From: Gynurincola endophyticus
GTDB taxonomy: Bacteria; Bacteroidota; Bacteroidia; Chitinophagales; Chitinophagaceae
Reading direction: 5' to 3'
Assembly (NCBI RefSeq): GCF_003991195.1
Contig: NZ_RCWL01000001.1
Coordinates: 868,001-932,000 of the forward strand
DNA: 64,000 nucleotides
Every line of letters begins with the position of its first letter. The first letter of the stretch is position 1. The translations under genes and the position numbers were made by a program. Below, in pieces: positions 33,867 to 42,572 of the stretch. The notes under the pieces were generated by a model. That model had not been told where the DNA came from. It ran no database searches and was given only the letters and a program-made list of their open reading frames with translations.

Positions 33867-34958
33867 TTACTGTTCTGATTGTATTTTCTCCAGTGCTTTT
33901 GTAAAAAAAGCTTTTATTCTTTCATCAGTAGCAGAACCGGCTAATTGTTGTAATACTTTGATATGTGTAAAGCGAAGTGCTTCTTCTTTGGTGGCAGTAA
34001 AGTCTGGTTGAACGCCCGCACCCTCCCAATTAGTTTTGGTAATGGGGTTAATGGCTTTTCCGGTAGGAATAAAAGCGGAAAATTTCTCTGTCAGTTGAAT
34101 TTCTCTTCCGGGGTTAGCACCACCACCGGTAGCAGTTCCGACAGTAATGGCTCTTTTCAGTGATTGCAAATCGTAAGTGAACTCCTCACCAGCCGAAAAT
34201 GTGCTTTGATCGGTCAGTAAATATACTGGCTTGTGGAGATAGCGGTTGCCTGCAACATCGGGTAATGTCCAGAATTCAACGGTTTTATTTCCTTCACGCC
34301 AGTATAAATCGTTGAGATGAACGACCGGAGTGTCAAAAAAGTAACTGGCTAAATATTGCACCATGGCAGGGTCACCGCCATGATTAGGTCGGAGGTCAAT
34401 AATAAGAGCATCGGTATTGGTCAAAAAGTTCATAGCAGCAGCAGCGGTTTGTGCTGCCTCCGCCACCGGAAAAAATGATTCTATTTTTAGATAGCCGATA
34501 TTTCCTTCCAGAATATCCGCTTTAGCAAAACCGAAATTCTTTTGTACTTTAAACCGTTGTCGCTTTAGCACTTCTTCTTTGTCATCATGATTAATTATAC
34601 TGATCGTCTGGTTATTGTCGCCACGAAAATAAATATTCAGATGATTGTCGTTGGCAAACCTTCGAAGTTGCTGCGTTAAAGTATCAGCAAAAGACTTCGG
34701 GTTGTCAATGCCGTTATAGTATCCTTGTTGATGGTACAGGCGTAACGTTTTTTCTAATTGTATTGCTGTTTCCGGAAAAACATAAAAATCATGAAGCTTT
34801 TTTATCAGAGAATCCAATACTTGATTATGCGATTGTTTACTAGTAACAGCAGTGGCCTTCTCTACTTTTTTTTGAGCGTAGGAAAATTGTACATATAGTG
34901 TAAGTATCAATAAAAAGGAAAGTTGTTTGGACAGGCTATTTATCAAAATGTTTTTCAT
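33867..34958 (-). CDS. Secreted S41 family peptidase (C-terminal processing protease-like)
   Basis: 363 aa. Signal peptide about 1-28 (ends SYAQ). Residues 45-130 match the helical N-terminal domain of interphotoreceptor retinoid-binding/S41 proteins; the peptidase core includes ALIIDLRPNHGGDP and TFSAGEEFTYDL, where S255 is the expected nucleophile. There is no recognisable PDZ domain. Periplasmic or secreted. It is monocistronic, with a terminator behind it. The natural substrate is unknown. Confidence 0.85.
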   Translation of the reverse strand: MKNILINSLSKQLSFLLILTLYVQFSYAQKKVEKATAVTSKQSHNQVLDSLIKKLHDFYVFPETAIQLEKTLRLYHQQGYYNGIDNPKSFADTLTQQLRRFANDNHLNIYFRGDNNQTISIINHDDKEEVLKRQRFKVQKNFGFAKADILEGNIGYLKIESFFPVAEAAQTAAAAMNFLTNTDALIIDLRPNHGGDPAMVQYLASYFFDTPVVHLNDLYWREGNKTVEFWTLPDVAGNRYLHKPVYLLTDQSTFSAGEEFTYDLQSLKRAITVGTATGGGANPGREIQLTEKFSAFIPTGKAINPITKTNWEGAGVQPDFTATKEEALRFTHIKVLQQLAGSATDERIKAFFTKALEKIQSEQ

Positions 34959-35246
34959 ATAAATAAAATTGAATATCTGTATAGGGTGAAACTTGGGTCT
35001 ATCTATAAAGATGCATTGTCAGAAATATTCCACAGTCGGTACGAAAAGTGAAATTTTCATGAAAAGGGGGAAGCTAATTAATTGTTTCAGGATAAGAAAA
35101 TTAATATGTACTCTATTGATTATCAGTATTCGTTGAAGTTTGGAAAATATGCTGAGAAAAATAAAAAAAATATTTTTTTCGGCTGTAACATTTGAAACCT
35201 TGTAACGTATAACTATTATAAACTCACCCAAGCTATTTAAAACAAA

Positions 35247-35957
35247 ATGAAAATGAAGAAATTATATATGTTATTACTTGCTGTGCTGCCTTTACTGGCG
35301 GTTGCTCAGGATAAAATAATGCAAGATGATAATGTAGTGGTTCGTGTAGTGCCCGAATTCCATAGTGTAAGAGTAAATTCTGCCATTAACCTGTATTTAT
35401 CAAAAGGCAACGAAACAAAAGTAGCCGTAAGTACCTCAGACAAAAGTTTAATTGATAACCTGACTACCATCGTCAATGACGGCGTTTTATATATAGGGTT
35501 TAAAAATAAAATCAATACCGGAAAATTGAAGCTGAATGCATATGTTTCTTATGAGACATTGCGTTATCTCCAGGCTTCCGGCGCAACGGATGTAAAGTTC
35601 ATAGAGCCATTGGAGCAGGAAGAATTTGAATTATCTGCCAGTGGCGCCAGTGATGTAACTATCAATCTGAAAGTAAAAACGCTGACGGTTAAAATTGCCG
35701 GCGCCAGTGATGTGAAAGTGACTGGTAAGGCAGAGTCTGCAAAACTAGCGGTAAGCGGCGCCAGTAACTTCAAAGGGTTGGGGCTGCAAACAGCTGATGC
35801 CATGATCAGTACTACCGGTGCTTCGGATGTAAGTATTCAGGTTAACAAATCGATTTATGTAGCTGCCAGCGGCGCCAGTTCTGTAAAATGGAAAGGTGAC
35901 GCTAACGATAAAGAAATCAGAACCAGTGGCGCCAGTTCTGTAAAGAAAGTAAACTAA
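35247..35957 (+). CDS. GIN-domain (DUF2807) secreted protein with repeated G-A-S-D motifs
   Basis: 236 aa, signal peptide ending VAQ (about 21). The body is a repetitive beta-helix: SGATDV, SGASDV, AGASDV, SGASNF, TGASDV, SGASSV, SGASSV recur at about 18-26 residue spacing. This is the putative auto-transporter adhesin head GIN domain found in Bacteroidota. The repeat is mirrored in DNA by recurrent GGCGCCAG. Function is unknown; a surface or periplasmic binding role is inferred. Confidence 0.85.
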   Translation: MKMKKLYMLLLAVLPLLAVAQDKIMQDDNVVVRVVPEFHSVRVNSAINLYLSKGNETKVAVSTSDKSLIDNLTTIVNDGVLYIGFKNKINTGKLKLNAYVSYETLRYLQASGATDVKFIEPLEQEEFELSASGASDVTINLKVKTLTVKIAGASDVKVTGKAESAKLAVSGASNFKGLGLQTADAMISTTGASDVSIQVNKSIYVAASGASSVKWKGDANDKEIRTSGASSVKKVN

Positions 35958-35983
35958 AGTATAGAAAGTATAGCCCTGATATT

Positions 35984-36087
35984 AATGGAGAATTGAAAGT
36001 TGAAAGTTGAAAACGGGAAAACAGCTGTTACAATAAAGAATTGGTCTTATGCTATTCCCCTTCATCCACAATTTTCAATTCTCCATT
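35984..36087. repeat. Inverted-repeat element, possibly miniature or REP-like
   Basis: 15-bp perfect inverted ends AATGGAGAATTGAAA (35984-35998) and TTTCAATTCTCCATT (36073-36087), with a 7-bp GTTGAAA-type tandem beside the left end. No transposase is nearby. It lies between the GIN gene and the tRNA promoter. Confidence 0.65.
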
Positions 36088-36149
36088 TTCCATTTCTTAA
36101 CTCCTTTCAGATTGAAAATCAGAATATTTTGAAACTTTTTTTAAAAAGA

Positions 36150-36180
36150 TTTGGTGGTTAATGAAATATTGTTATCTTTG
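36150..36180 (+). promoter_or_regulatory. Promoter of the initiator tRNA gene
   Basis: TTTG at 36150-36153, exactly 19 bp, TATCTTTG at 36173-36180: a full consensus Bacteroidota promoter 58 bp before the tRNA. Confidence 0.85.
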
Positions 36181-36238
36181 CACTCCCGTTACGGTAAAAC
36201 GAGCGGTCAATAGCGATAAAAATTGAAACTAATTATAT

Positions 36239-36310
<72 letters not shown>

Positions 36311-36318
36311 CTCAGGAA

Positions 36319-36347
36319 GGAGATTCTGCTTAGAGTCTCCTTTTTTT
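36319..36347 (+). terminator. Terminator of the tRNA gene
   Basis: 9-bp stem GGAGATTCT/AGAGTCTCC (one G-U pair), loop GCTT, then seven T. Confidence 0.88.
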
Positions 36348-36372
36348 ATTAGTATAATCTGAATGTTGATTT

Positions 36373-36380
36373 TACCTTTG
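36373..36380 (+). promoter_or_regulatory. -7 box of era (TACCTTTG)
   Basis: Exact TAnnTTTG match 6 bp before the ATG at 36387; it supports that start over the ATG at 36363. A -33 element is not clear. Confidence 0.55.
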
Positions 36381-36386
36381 CAAACG

Positions 36387-37256
36387 ATGAAAGCAGGATT
36401 TGTAAATATTTTTGGTAAACCGAATGCCGGCAAAAGCACTTTGTTAAACGCCATCTTAGGAGAGCGTCTGGCCATCGTTTCACCTAAAGTTCAAACAACG
36501 CGCCATCGTATTAAAGGAATTGTTACAGAATCCGAATACCAGATCATTTTTTCAGACACACCGGGTATTATTTCACCCAAATATAAGTTGCAGGAAAAAA
36601 TGATGGATGCCGTAAAAAGCGCTCTGGAAGATGCGGATGTAGCCATATTGCTGGTAGACATAAATGATGATTACCAGGCGGCACATGAATTGTTTGATGC
36701 ATTGAAGTTAAGAGTGCCGGCACTGGTGCTGTTAAATAAAATCGACAAGGCTAAAAAATCAAAAATTGATACCGTTCAGCAATTTTTCAGTGAGAAGGGA
36801 TATTGTAAAAAAGTTATCTCAATCTCTGCATTGCAGAATATTGGTGTGGAACAGGTAATTCCTGAAGTGTTAAATTATTTACCTGAAAGTGAACCTTTCT
36901 TCGGTGAAGACGAATTAACAGACCTGCCTACCCGCTTTTTTGTAGCTGAAATGGTGAGAGAAAAGATATTTGAATTGTATCAGGAGGAAATTCCTTATCA
37001 TACAACAGTGCAGATAAGAGAATTTAAAGAAAAATCAACCCTGACTAAAATTTCTGCAGATATCATTGTTCAGCGCGAAACGCAAAAAATGATTTTACTG
37101 GGAGAAAAGGGATCGATGATAAAAAAACTAGGCACCGAATCGCGCATTTCGATCGAACAGTTTCTGGATAGAAAAGTATTTCTGGAACTTTTTGTAAAAG
37201 TTCGTCCGAAATGGCGTGACAATGATTTGTTTTTGAAAGAATACGGATATCACTAA
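36387..37256 (+). CDS. era: GTPase Era
   Basis: 289 aa from the ATG at 36387, which matches the usual Era start; an upstream ATG at 36363 would lie before a -7 box. G1 GKPNAGKST (10-18), G3 DTPG, G4 NKID, then a KH domain ending the protein. Era binds 16S rRNA and helps assemble the small ribosomal subunit. der begins 14 bp after its stop, so the two GTPases form an operon. Confidence 0.95.
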   Translation: MKAGFVNIFGKPNAGKSTLLNAILGERLAIVSPKVQTTRHRIKGIVTESEYQIIFSDTPGIISPKYKLQEKMMDAVKSALEDADVAILLVDINDDYQAAHELFDALKLRVPALVLLNKIDKAKKSKIDTVQQFFSEKGYCKKVISISALQNIGVEQVIPEVLNYLPESEPFFGEDELTDLPTRFFVAEMVREKIFELYQEEIPYHTTVQIREFKEKSTLTKISADIIVQRETQKMILLGEKGSMIKKLGTESRISIEQFLDRKVFLELFVKVRPKWRDNDLFLKEYGYH

Positions 37257-37270
37257 AATATAGTATCGAA

Positions 37271-38587
37271 ATGGCTGGTTATACAGTTGCAATAGTAGGA
37301 AGACCTAATGTGGGAAAAAGTACCTTCTTCAATCGTTTGCTCGAATCTCGTAAAGCGATTGTAGATGATGTTAGCGGAGTTACCCGCGACCGTCAATACG
37401 GAATTGCCGATTGGAACGGTAAATCTTTTAACGTAATTGATACGGGTGGGTTTGTTCCTCAAAGTGAAGATGTTTTCGAAATGGAAATCCGCAAACAGGT
37501 AAATATCGCTTTGGAAGAAACCAATGCGGTTATTTTTATGTGCGATGCCGCTACCGGAATCACTGATCTGGATGAAGCAATGGCAGACCTGCTTCGCCGT
37601 ACTTCAAAACCTGTATTCCTCGTTATAAATAAAGTTGACAACAACGAACGCCTGCTCGAAGCAACTGAGTTTTACGGACTCGGTTTCGATAATATATTCT
37701 TTGTTTCGGCAATGTCGGGTAGCGGAAGTGGTGATTTGCTCGACGCTATTACGGAAAATATCACCGACGAACTGAGCCAGCAAACTGAAGAAAAAGATGC
37801 GTTGCCGAAGTTTGCAATTATCGGTCAGCCCAATGTTGGAAAATCATCTTTACTGAACTCATTGGTAGGGCAGGAAAGAACGATTGTAAGTGATATCGCA
37901 GGAACTACCAGAGATACTATCCATACACACTATAACCTTTTCGGAAAGGAATTTATTCTGATCGATACAGCGGGTATCCGCCGGAAAACTAAAGTGCACG
38001 AAGATCTTGAGTTCTATTCTGTTATCCGGGCTATTAAAGCAATGGATGAAGCGGATATTTGTTTACTGGTATTGGATGCCCAAAAAGGTATTACCGCTCA
38101 GGATTTAAGTATTTACTCGCTCGCCGCCAGAAAAGGAAAGGGAATTGTAATCTTAGTAAATAAGTGGGATACTGTTGAAAAAGAAACCAATACCGCCAGA
38201 GATTATGAAAAAGAACTGAAAAACCGCCTGGCTCCTTTTAACGACGTGCCGATTATTTTTATCTCGGCTACTGAAAAGGTGAGAATTCATAAAGCTATTG
38301 AGTCTGCATTACAGGTTTATGAAAATAAATCTAAAAAAATACCTACTTCAAAGTTAAATGATGTAATTCTGAAGGCCATAGAAACTTATCACCCACCGGT
38401 GGTAAGGGGGCACGCGGTTAAGGTAAAATATATTACCCAACTGCCTACCCATGTACCGTCTTTTGCCTTTTTCTGTAACTTCCCCGATGATATTAAGCAG
38501 CCGTATAAGAACTATCTTGAAAATCAATTAAGAAAGAATTTTGATTTTTCAGGCATTCCGGTAAGGCTGTTCTTCAGAAAAAAATAA
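37271..38587 (+). CDS. der: GTPase Der (EngA)
   Basis: 438 aa, two GTPase domains in tandem: first G1 GRPNVGKST (9-17), second GQPNVGKSS with DTAGIRR and NKWD, plus a C-terminal KH-like domain (VKVKYITQLPTHVPSFAFF). Der is essential for 50S ribosome assembly. The terminator at 38727 closes the era-der transcript. Confidence 0.97.
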   Translation: MAGYTVAIVGRPNVGKSTFFNRLLESRKAIVDDVSGVTRDRQYGIADWNGKSFNVIDTGGFVPQSEDVFEMEIRKQVNIALEETNAVIFMCDAATGITDLDEAMADLLRRTSKPVFLVINKVDNNERLLEATEFYGLGFDNIFFVSAMSGSGSGDLLDAITENITDELSQQTEEKDALPKFAIIGQPNVGKSSLLNSLVGQERTIVSDIAGTTRDTIHTHYNLFGKEFILIDTAGIRRKTKVHEDLEFYSVIRAIKAMDEADICLLVLDAQKGITAQDLSIYSLAARKGKGIVILVNKWDTVEKETNTARDYEKELKNRLAPFNDVPIIFISATEKVRIHKAIESALQVYENKSKKIPTSKLNDVILKAIETYHPPVVRGHAVKVKYITQLPTHVPSFAFFCNFPDDIKQPYKNYLENQLRKNFDFSGIPVRLFFRKK

Positions 38588-38902
38588 ATTTTCAGATACA
38601 ATAAATATTTAGTATCTTTTAAGTATAAACGTGTATTGTTAAAAGATTTATTACTTTAATGGCTCATATTCAATACATTCTTTATTTGACTTCGATAATA
38701 ATCCGATAGGCATATAAATCTTTATGAAAAACTCCCGTTAAGGGAGTTTTTTTATACTTGCAAGATTCTAAAGGATTCTTATTTTTACATAATTATTCAA
38801 TTGAAGGTCTGATCAGCGCTTACTGAAAAACCTCAATCTTCCAGAGAAACCACTTCCACATATCCTCTTCGAATAGAAACCACAAAACATTCAACTACTT
38901 GT
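38588..38902. other. Gene-free stretch between der and the T9SS protein gene
   Basis: 315 bp. It holds the der terminator at 38727-38753 and the untranslated leader of the T9SS protein gene. No coding frame or promoter of consensus form was seen elsewhere in it. Confidence 0.6.
38727..38753 (+). terminator. Intrinsic terminator of era-der
   Basis: 10-bp stem AAAAACTCCC / GGGAGTTTTT with loop GTTAA and following T-tract, 140 bp after der. Confidence 0.85.
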
Positions 38903-41320
38903 ATGAAATATTTCTACACGACCTTACTTCTATTGGTGTGCTTTGCAGCCTCCTCACAAAACCTTTATTGGATAGGTGGGCCTTCAGGTAACTGGAATAA
39001 TCCCGCTAACTGGAGTGCTGTTTCAGGCGGCCCTTCGGCAAGTACTGTTCCGGGTACATCGAACTACGCTGTATTCAATACGAATGCAACAGTAACTTTT
39101 GATGTAACCAGTACTACTATTACCGGCTTACATATATTAAATGCCAGTAATGTGAAATTGGTTGCCAATGACAACGCAACACTCACCGTAACCAGTACCA
39201 ATACTTCAGCAGCTGCTACCGGCTTGTATGTTGCAGCCAATGCAGTATTAACCGATTCAATGACGGCATATCCTTCAGGTGTATTTACCCTTCAGTTTGG
39301 GAATAATGCCAAAGGAACCGTAGATGGTATGCTGGTAACCACAGGCGACCCGGGTACAGGCCTTTTACCGAATGTCGGTAAAAGCCGTATCGCATTCAAT
39401 GCTTATGGTGGCAGTAATAACAATGCTTTACTGACTATCAACGGTACTTACAAACAAATGAACAGCGCAGGTGCTACCGGATTAACTGCCAGTCAGATAC
39501 CTTTCTGGGTGTTTAGTGCGGGCAGTACACACTGGATAAACTCCTTAACCGGTGGAAATATCGGCCCTGCCGTTTATGATAATACATCAACTATTCATAT
39601 CGGTGGCGATATTAATACGATGCCGGTATTCTCTACTAATCTTGCCAGCGTAGGAAATGTAGTAGTAGACATTGTAAGCTTTGGGGGGCCATCCGTTAAT
39701 AACCTGGGTTTAGTATTTCCGAATAACTTACCTATTAACGGTAATCTTACTTTCCGCAGAACCGCGAATGCTCCGCTGCTGATTGCGGGTCCTACGGTTT
39801 CTAATTCGCTTTTAAGAGTAAACGGTAATTTAGTGATAGAATCACCGGCGCAGGTAGCCATCGGTTCGTATAATGACCATGCTGCTACGTTGGAAGTGGC
39901 AGGAAATGTAGTAATGTCGGGCGGTACTTTGTACTTTAGAAAAACGCCTACCACTGCCACTACCTATACTACTCCAACCGTACTAAAAGTATTCGGTAAT
40001 ATTCAACAGACCGACGGTTCAATTACAACCGGAACAGTGAACGTTTCTTCACCAACCGATGAATTATTTGTGGTGGAGATGGCCGGTACTACCGCACAAA
40101 CGATCAGTGCTACCGGTGGCGATTGGGATAATACACTTAAAAATATAGTTCTTCGTATCAATAATAGCCTCGGTGTTACCACTACAACCAACGTACGTGT
40201 ATCTAAAGTGAGCTGGAATAGTGCTAATGCTGGAATTATTAATACCAGTACAGCTGCTCCTTTAACGATTTTGAATCCAAGTACTACCGATGCTACCGTA
40301 ATGAACAATGCCGGCAGCACCGGCTATGTTGACGGACCGGTACGCCGTGTAACGAATACTGTTGCGGCATATGTGTTTCCAACCGGAGATAATGGCGTTT
40401 ACAGACCATTAATAATATTACCGGAAGATACCAACCCGACAGTTTTCGAAGCTCAATACTGGAATGAAGCTTTTGCTAATCTGAATACTTCACCGATTAT
40501 GCATGGTATTTCTAATCAGGAATACTGGAGAGCCAGAACAACTTCAGGAACGACCAATGCAAGTGTTCAATTAACATTAAACAATATTGTACCGGGAACA
40601 AATCCTACCGACGGTTTAGTAGTAGCCAGTTACAATGGAAGTCAATGGGTATCTGAATATGCAGGAACCGTTTCGAATATGCTGGTGCCGGGTAATGTAG
40701 ACGAAGGTCAGGTTCAATCTGAATACTCAGCTTTAAACCGTTATTATACATTCGGATTCGGAACTGCAGCAACTTTACCGATTGAGTTGAAAAAATTCAA
40801 TGTAAGTAAAATAAATAATAATCAGGCTTCAGTGGAGTGGGAAATCACTACTGAAAGTACACCGGTATCATTTGTTGTTGAGCGTTCATTAAACGGTGTT
40901 CAGTTTACAGCTATTGCTACTGTAAATGTTACCAGCGCTACTCAATATCAATACATCGATACTGAATTACCTTCAGGTCGTGTATACTACCGTTTGAGAA
41001 TGATTGATCAGGATGGTTCTGCTACTTACTCAGATATTCAGTCTGTTCAGATCAGTAACAGTGGTGATAAAGTACAGCTGTATCCGACAATATCCAATAC
41101 ACAAACACAGATCAAACTGAATATTTCAAGATCTGCTAAAATCACCCTTGTTGTTTCTGATAACAGCGGAAGAATTGTTCAACGCAATGCTTATTCGGTA
41201 AATGCAGGAACACAAATGATTCCGTTAAATGTGTCAACCTGGGCTAATGGAGTTTATTATGTAGTAGTGTTGTATGAAGATGGCACTAGCTCAGCTCCGC
41301 AGCGATTTATTAAACAATAA
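38903..41320 (+). CDS. Large secreted protein with T9SS type A sorting domain
   Basis: 805 aa. Signal peptide about 1-18. The N-terminus WIGGPSGNWNNPANWS is a common extracellular repeat-protein motif in Bacteroidota; a long beta-rich region follows. About 660-735 is a fibronectin-like module, and the last 80 residues are a T9SS C-terminal domain (LYPTISNTQTQIKLNI ... GVYYVVVLYEDG). T9SS exports it through the outer membrane and anchors or releases it. No catalytic motif seen; adhesion or matrix role is inferred. It is a single-gene unit ending at a strong terminator. Confidence 0.85.
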   Translation: MKYFYTTLLLLVCFAASSQNLYWIGGPSGNWNNPANWSAVSGGPSASTVPGTSNYAVFNTNATVTFDVTSTTITGLHILNASNVKLVANDNATLTVTSTNTSAAATGLYVAANAVLTDSMTAYPSGVFTLQFGNNAKGTVDGMLVTTGDPGTGLLPNVGKSRIAFNAYGGSNNNALLTINGTYKQMNSAGATGLTASQIPFWVFSAGSTHWINSLTGGNIGPAVYDNTSTIHIGGDINTMPVFSTNLASVGNVVVDIVSFGGPSVNNLGLVFPNNLPINGNLTFRRTANAPLLIAGPTVSNSLLRVNGNLVIESPAQVAIGSYNDHAATLEVAGNVVMSGGTLYFRKTPTTATTYTTPTVLKVFGNIQQTDGSITTGTVNVSSPTDELFVVEMAGTTAQTISATGGDWDNTLKNIVLRINNSLGVTTTTNVRVSKVSWNSANAGIINTSTAAPLTILNPSTTDATVMNNAGSTGYVDGPVRRVTNTVAAYVFPTGDNGVYRPLIILPEDTNPTVFEAQYWNEAFANLNTSPIMHGISNQEYWRARTTSGTTNASVQLTLNNIVPGTNPTDGLVVASYNGSQWVSEYAGTVSNMLVPGNVDEGQVQSEYSALNRYYTFGFGTAATLPIELKKFNVSKINNNQASVEWEITTESTPVSFVVERSLNGVQFTAIATVNVTSATQYQYIDTELPSGRVYYRLRMIDQDGSATYSDIQSVQISNSGDKVQLYPTISNTQTQIKLNISRSAKITLVVSDNSGRIVQRNAYSVNAGTQMIPLNVSTWANGVYYVVVLYEDGTSSAPQRFIKQ

Positions 41321-41335
41321 TATACATACTGCAAA

Positions 41336-41373
41336 GAAGAAGCCCCTCAACAACGTTGAGGGGCTTCTTCTTT
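41336..41373. terminator. Bidirectional terminator
   Basis: Perfect 16-bp stem GAAGAAGCCCCTCAAC / GTTGAGGGGCTTCTTC with a 3-nt loop, between the convergent T9SS protein and serine hydrolase genes. Confidence 0.9.
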
Positions 41374-41422
41374 AATGAATACTCCTCATTAAAGATGAAA
41401 ATACTAATCAATGAAGTAATTT

Positions 41423-42487
41423 TTATTGCCCCAGGTAAGCAGTTATTATTTTTTCGCGCATCTTGTTAAGATCAACCGTATTGGTATTAGATAAGATAAT
41501 CAGGGTAACTCCTTTATCGATCAGGTGAACCCAGTTCGAGTTAAATCCGTATCCATAGCCTTGTCTCTCTGCAAAAAGAGTATTGACGTTTCCGAATTTC
41601 TTTTCATAAACCCAGAATCCAAAGGCAACCTCTCCCAGGTGAGGATACGCAGTCAACATCAGATGAACGGTTTCTTTCTTTAAGAGGCGGTGATTAAACA
41701 ATGCCTGGTCAAAGATCAATAAGTCTTCAGCCGTAGAGTACATGGCACCGGAAGAAAAATAATTATCTATGTAATAATTTGTTGGGGTATAAAAATCGGT
41801 AATGCTTGCTTCTTTATTAAAATAGGCATTACTCATGCCGGTCACTATATCTTCATGATGTAAGTAGTTCGTGTTATCCATTTTCAGCGGATCAATGATC
41901 TGCTGTTGTAAGACTGCCTGATAAGACTTGCCATAAATTTTCTCTATGATTCTACCCAGTATAATGTAATCTCCATTGTTGTAATTAAATTTTGTTCCCG
42001 GAGTTTCGAGCAGTGCTCCGGAGCAATATCGTTGAATAAATGTATCAACAGGCCAGATAGTAGTGTTATAAGCCTCCGCCAGAAAACTGATATCTTTTTG
42101 TTCTCGCCCACCACTATATGTCAGAAGATTTCTGATTGTTATTTTATCGGCACCTTCACCCTGGTATTCAGGGTAATACTTTGCTATAGTTGAATCGAGA
42201 TGAAGTTTACCGTTTTCATACAGCTGCATAATCAGTACAGCTGTAAAGGTTTTGGTAATAGAGAATATTTTGAACCTTGATTTTGCCGAAAAGTTTATAG
42301 AGTTGGTACGGTCTGCTAAGCCGGTATATCTGAGATATTCTTTTTTTCCATTTTTAGCGATTAAGATAGTGCCGTTGAAGTTTGCTTTAAGAATAATTGA
42401 GTCAACTACTTTTTCAACTTTGCGGAGTTGACCGTACAATAAGTTAGTTGCAATAACAAATACGAACAGAGCTGATAATTTTTTCAT
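41423..42487 (-). CDS. Secreted serine hydrolase, beta-lactamase class C/PBP4-like family
   Basis: 354 aa with a signal peptide ending YGQ (about 20). The SxxK motif SITK is at 76-79; a YxN-like YNNGDY lies around 180. The fold is shared by class C beta-lactamases, D-Ala-D-Ala peptidases and esterases; without more motifs the substrate cannot be assigned. It is far from the BlaI-type regulator and has none of its operators upstream. A single-gene transcript is likely. Confidence 0.85.
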   Translation of the reverse strand: MKKLSALFVFVIATNLLYGQLRKVEKVVDSIILKANFNGTILIAKNGKKEYLRYTGLADRTNSINFSAKSRFKIFSITKTFTAVLIMQLYENGKLHLDSTIAKYYPEYQGEGADKITIRNLLTYSGGREQKDISFLAEAYNTTIWPVDTFIQRYCSGALLETPGTKFNYNNGDYIILGRIIEKIYGKSYQAVLQQQIIDPLKMDNTNYLHHEDIVTGMSNAYFNKEASITDFYTPTNYYIDNYFSSGAMYSTAEDLLIFDQALFNHRLLKKETVHLMLTAYPHLGEVAFGFWVYEKKFGNVNTLFAERQGYGYGFNSNWVHLIDKGVTLIILSNTNTVDLNKMREKIITAYLGQ

Positions 42488-42511
42488 GTATCTGAATAAG
42501 TAGTGATAAAC

Positions 42512-42544
42512 AAAAAAGCGGTTACATAAGTGTTACCGCTTTTT
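42512..42544 (-). terminator. Terminator of the glmS-DUF4954 operon
   Basis: 14-bp stem AAAAAGCGGTTACA / TGTTACCGCTTTTT with one mismatch and loop TAAG. Confidence 0.8.
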
Positions 42545-42572
42545 ATATCGTAGAACATCCTGAGGTAAAATA

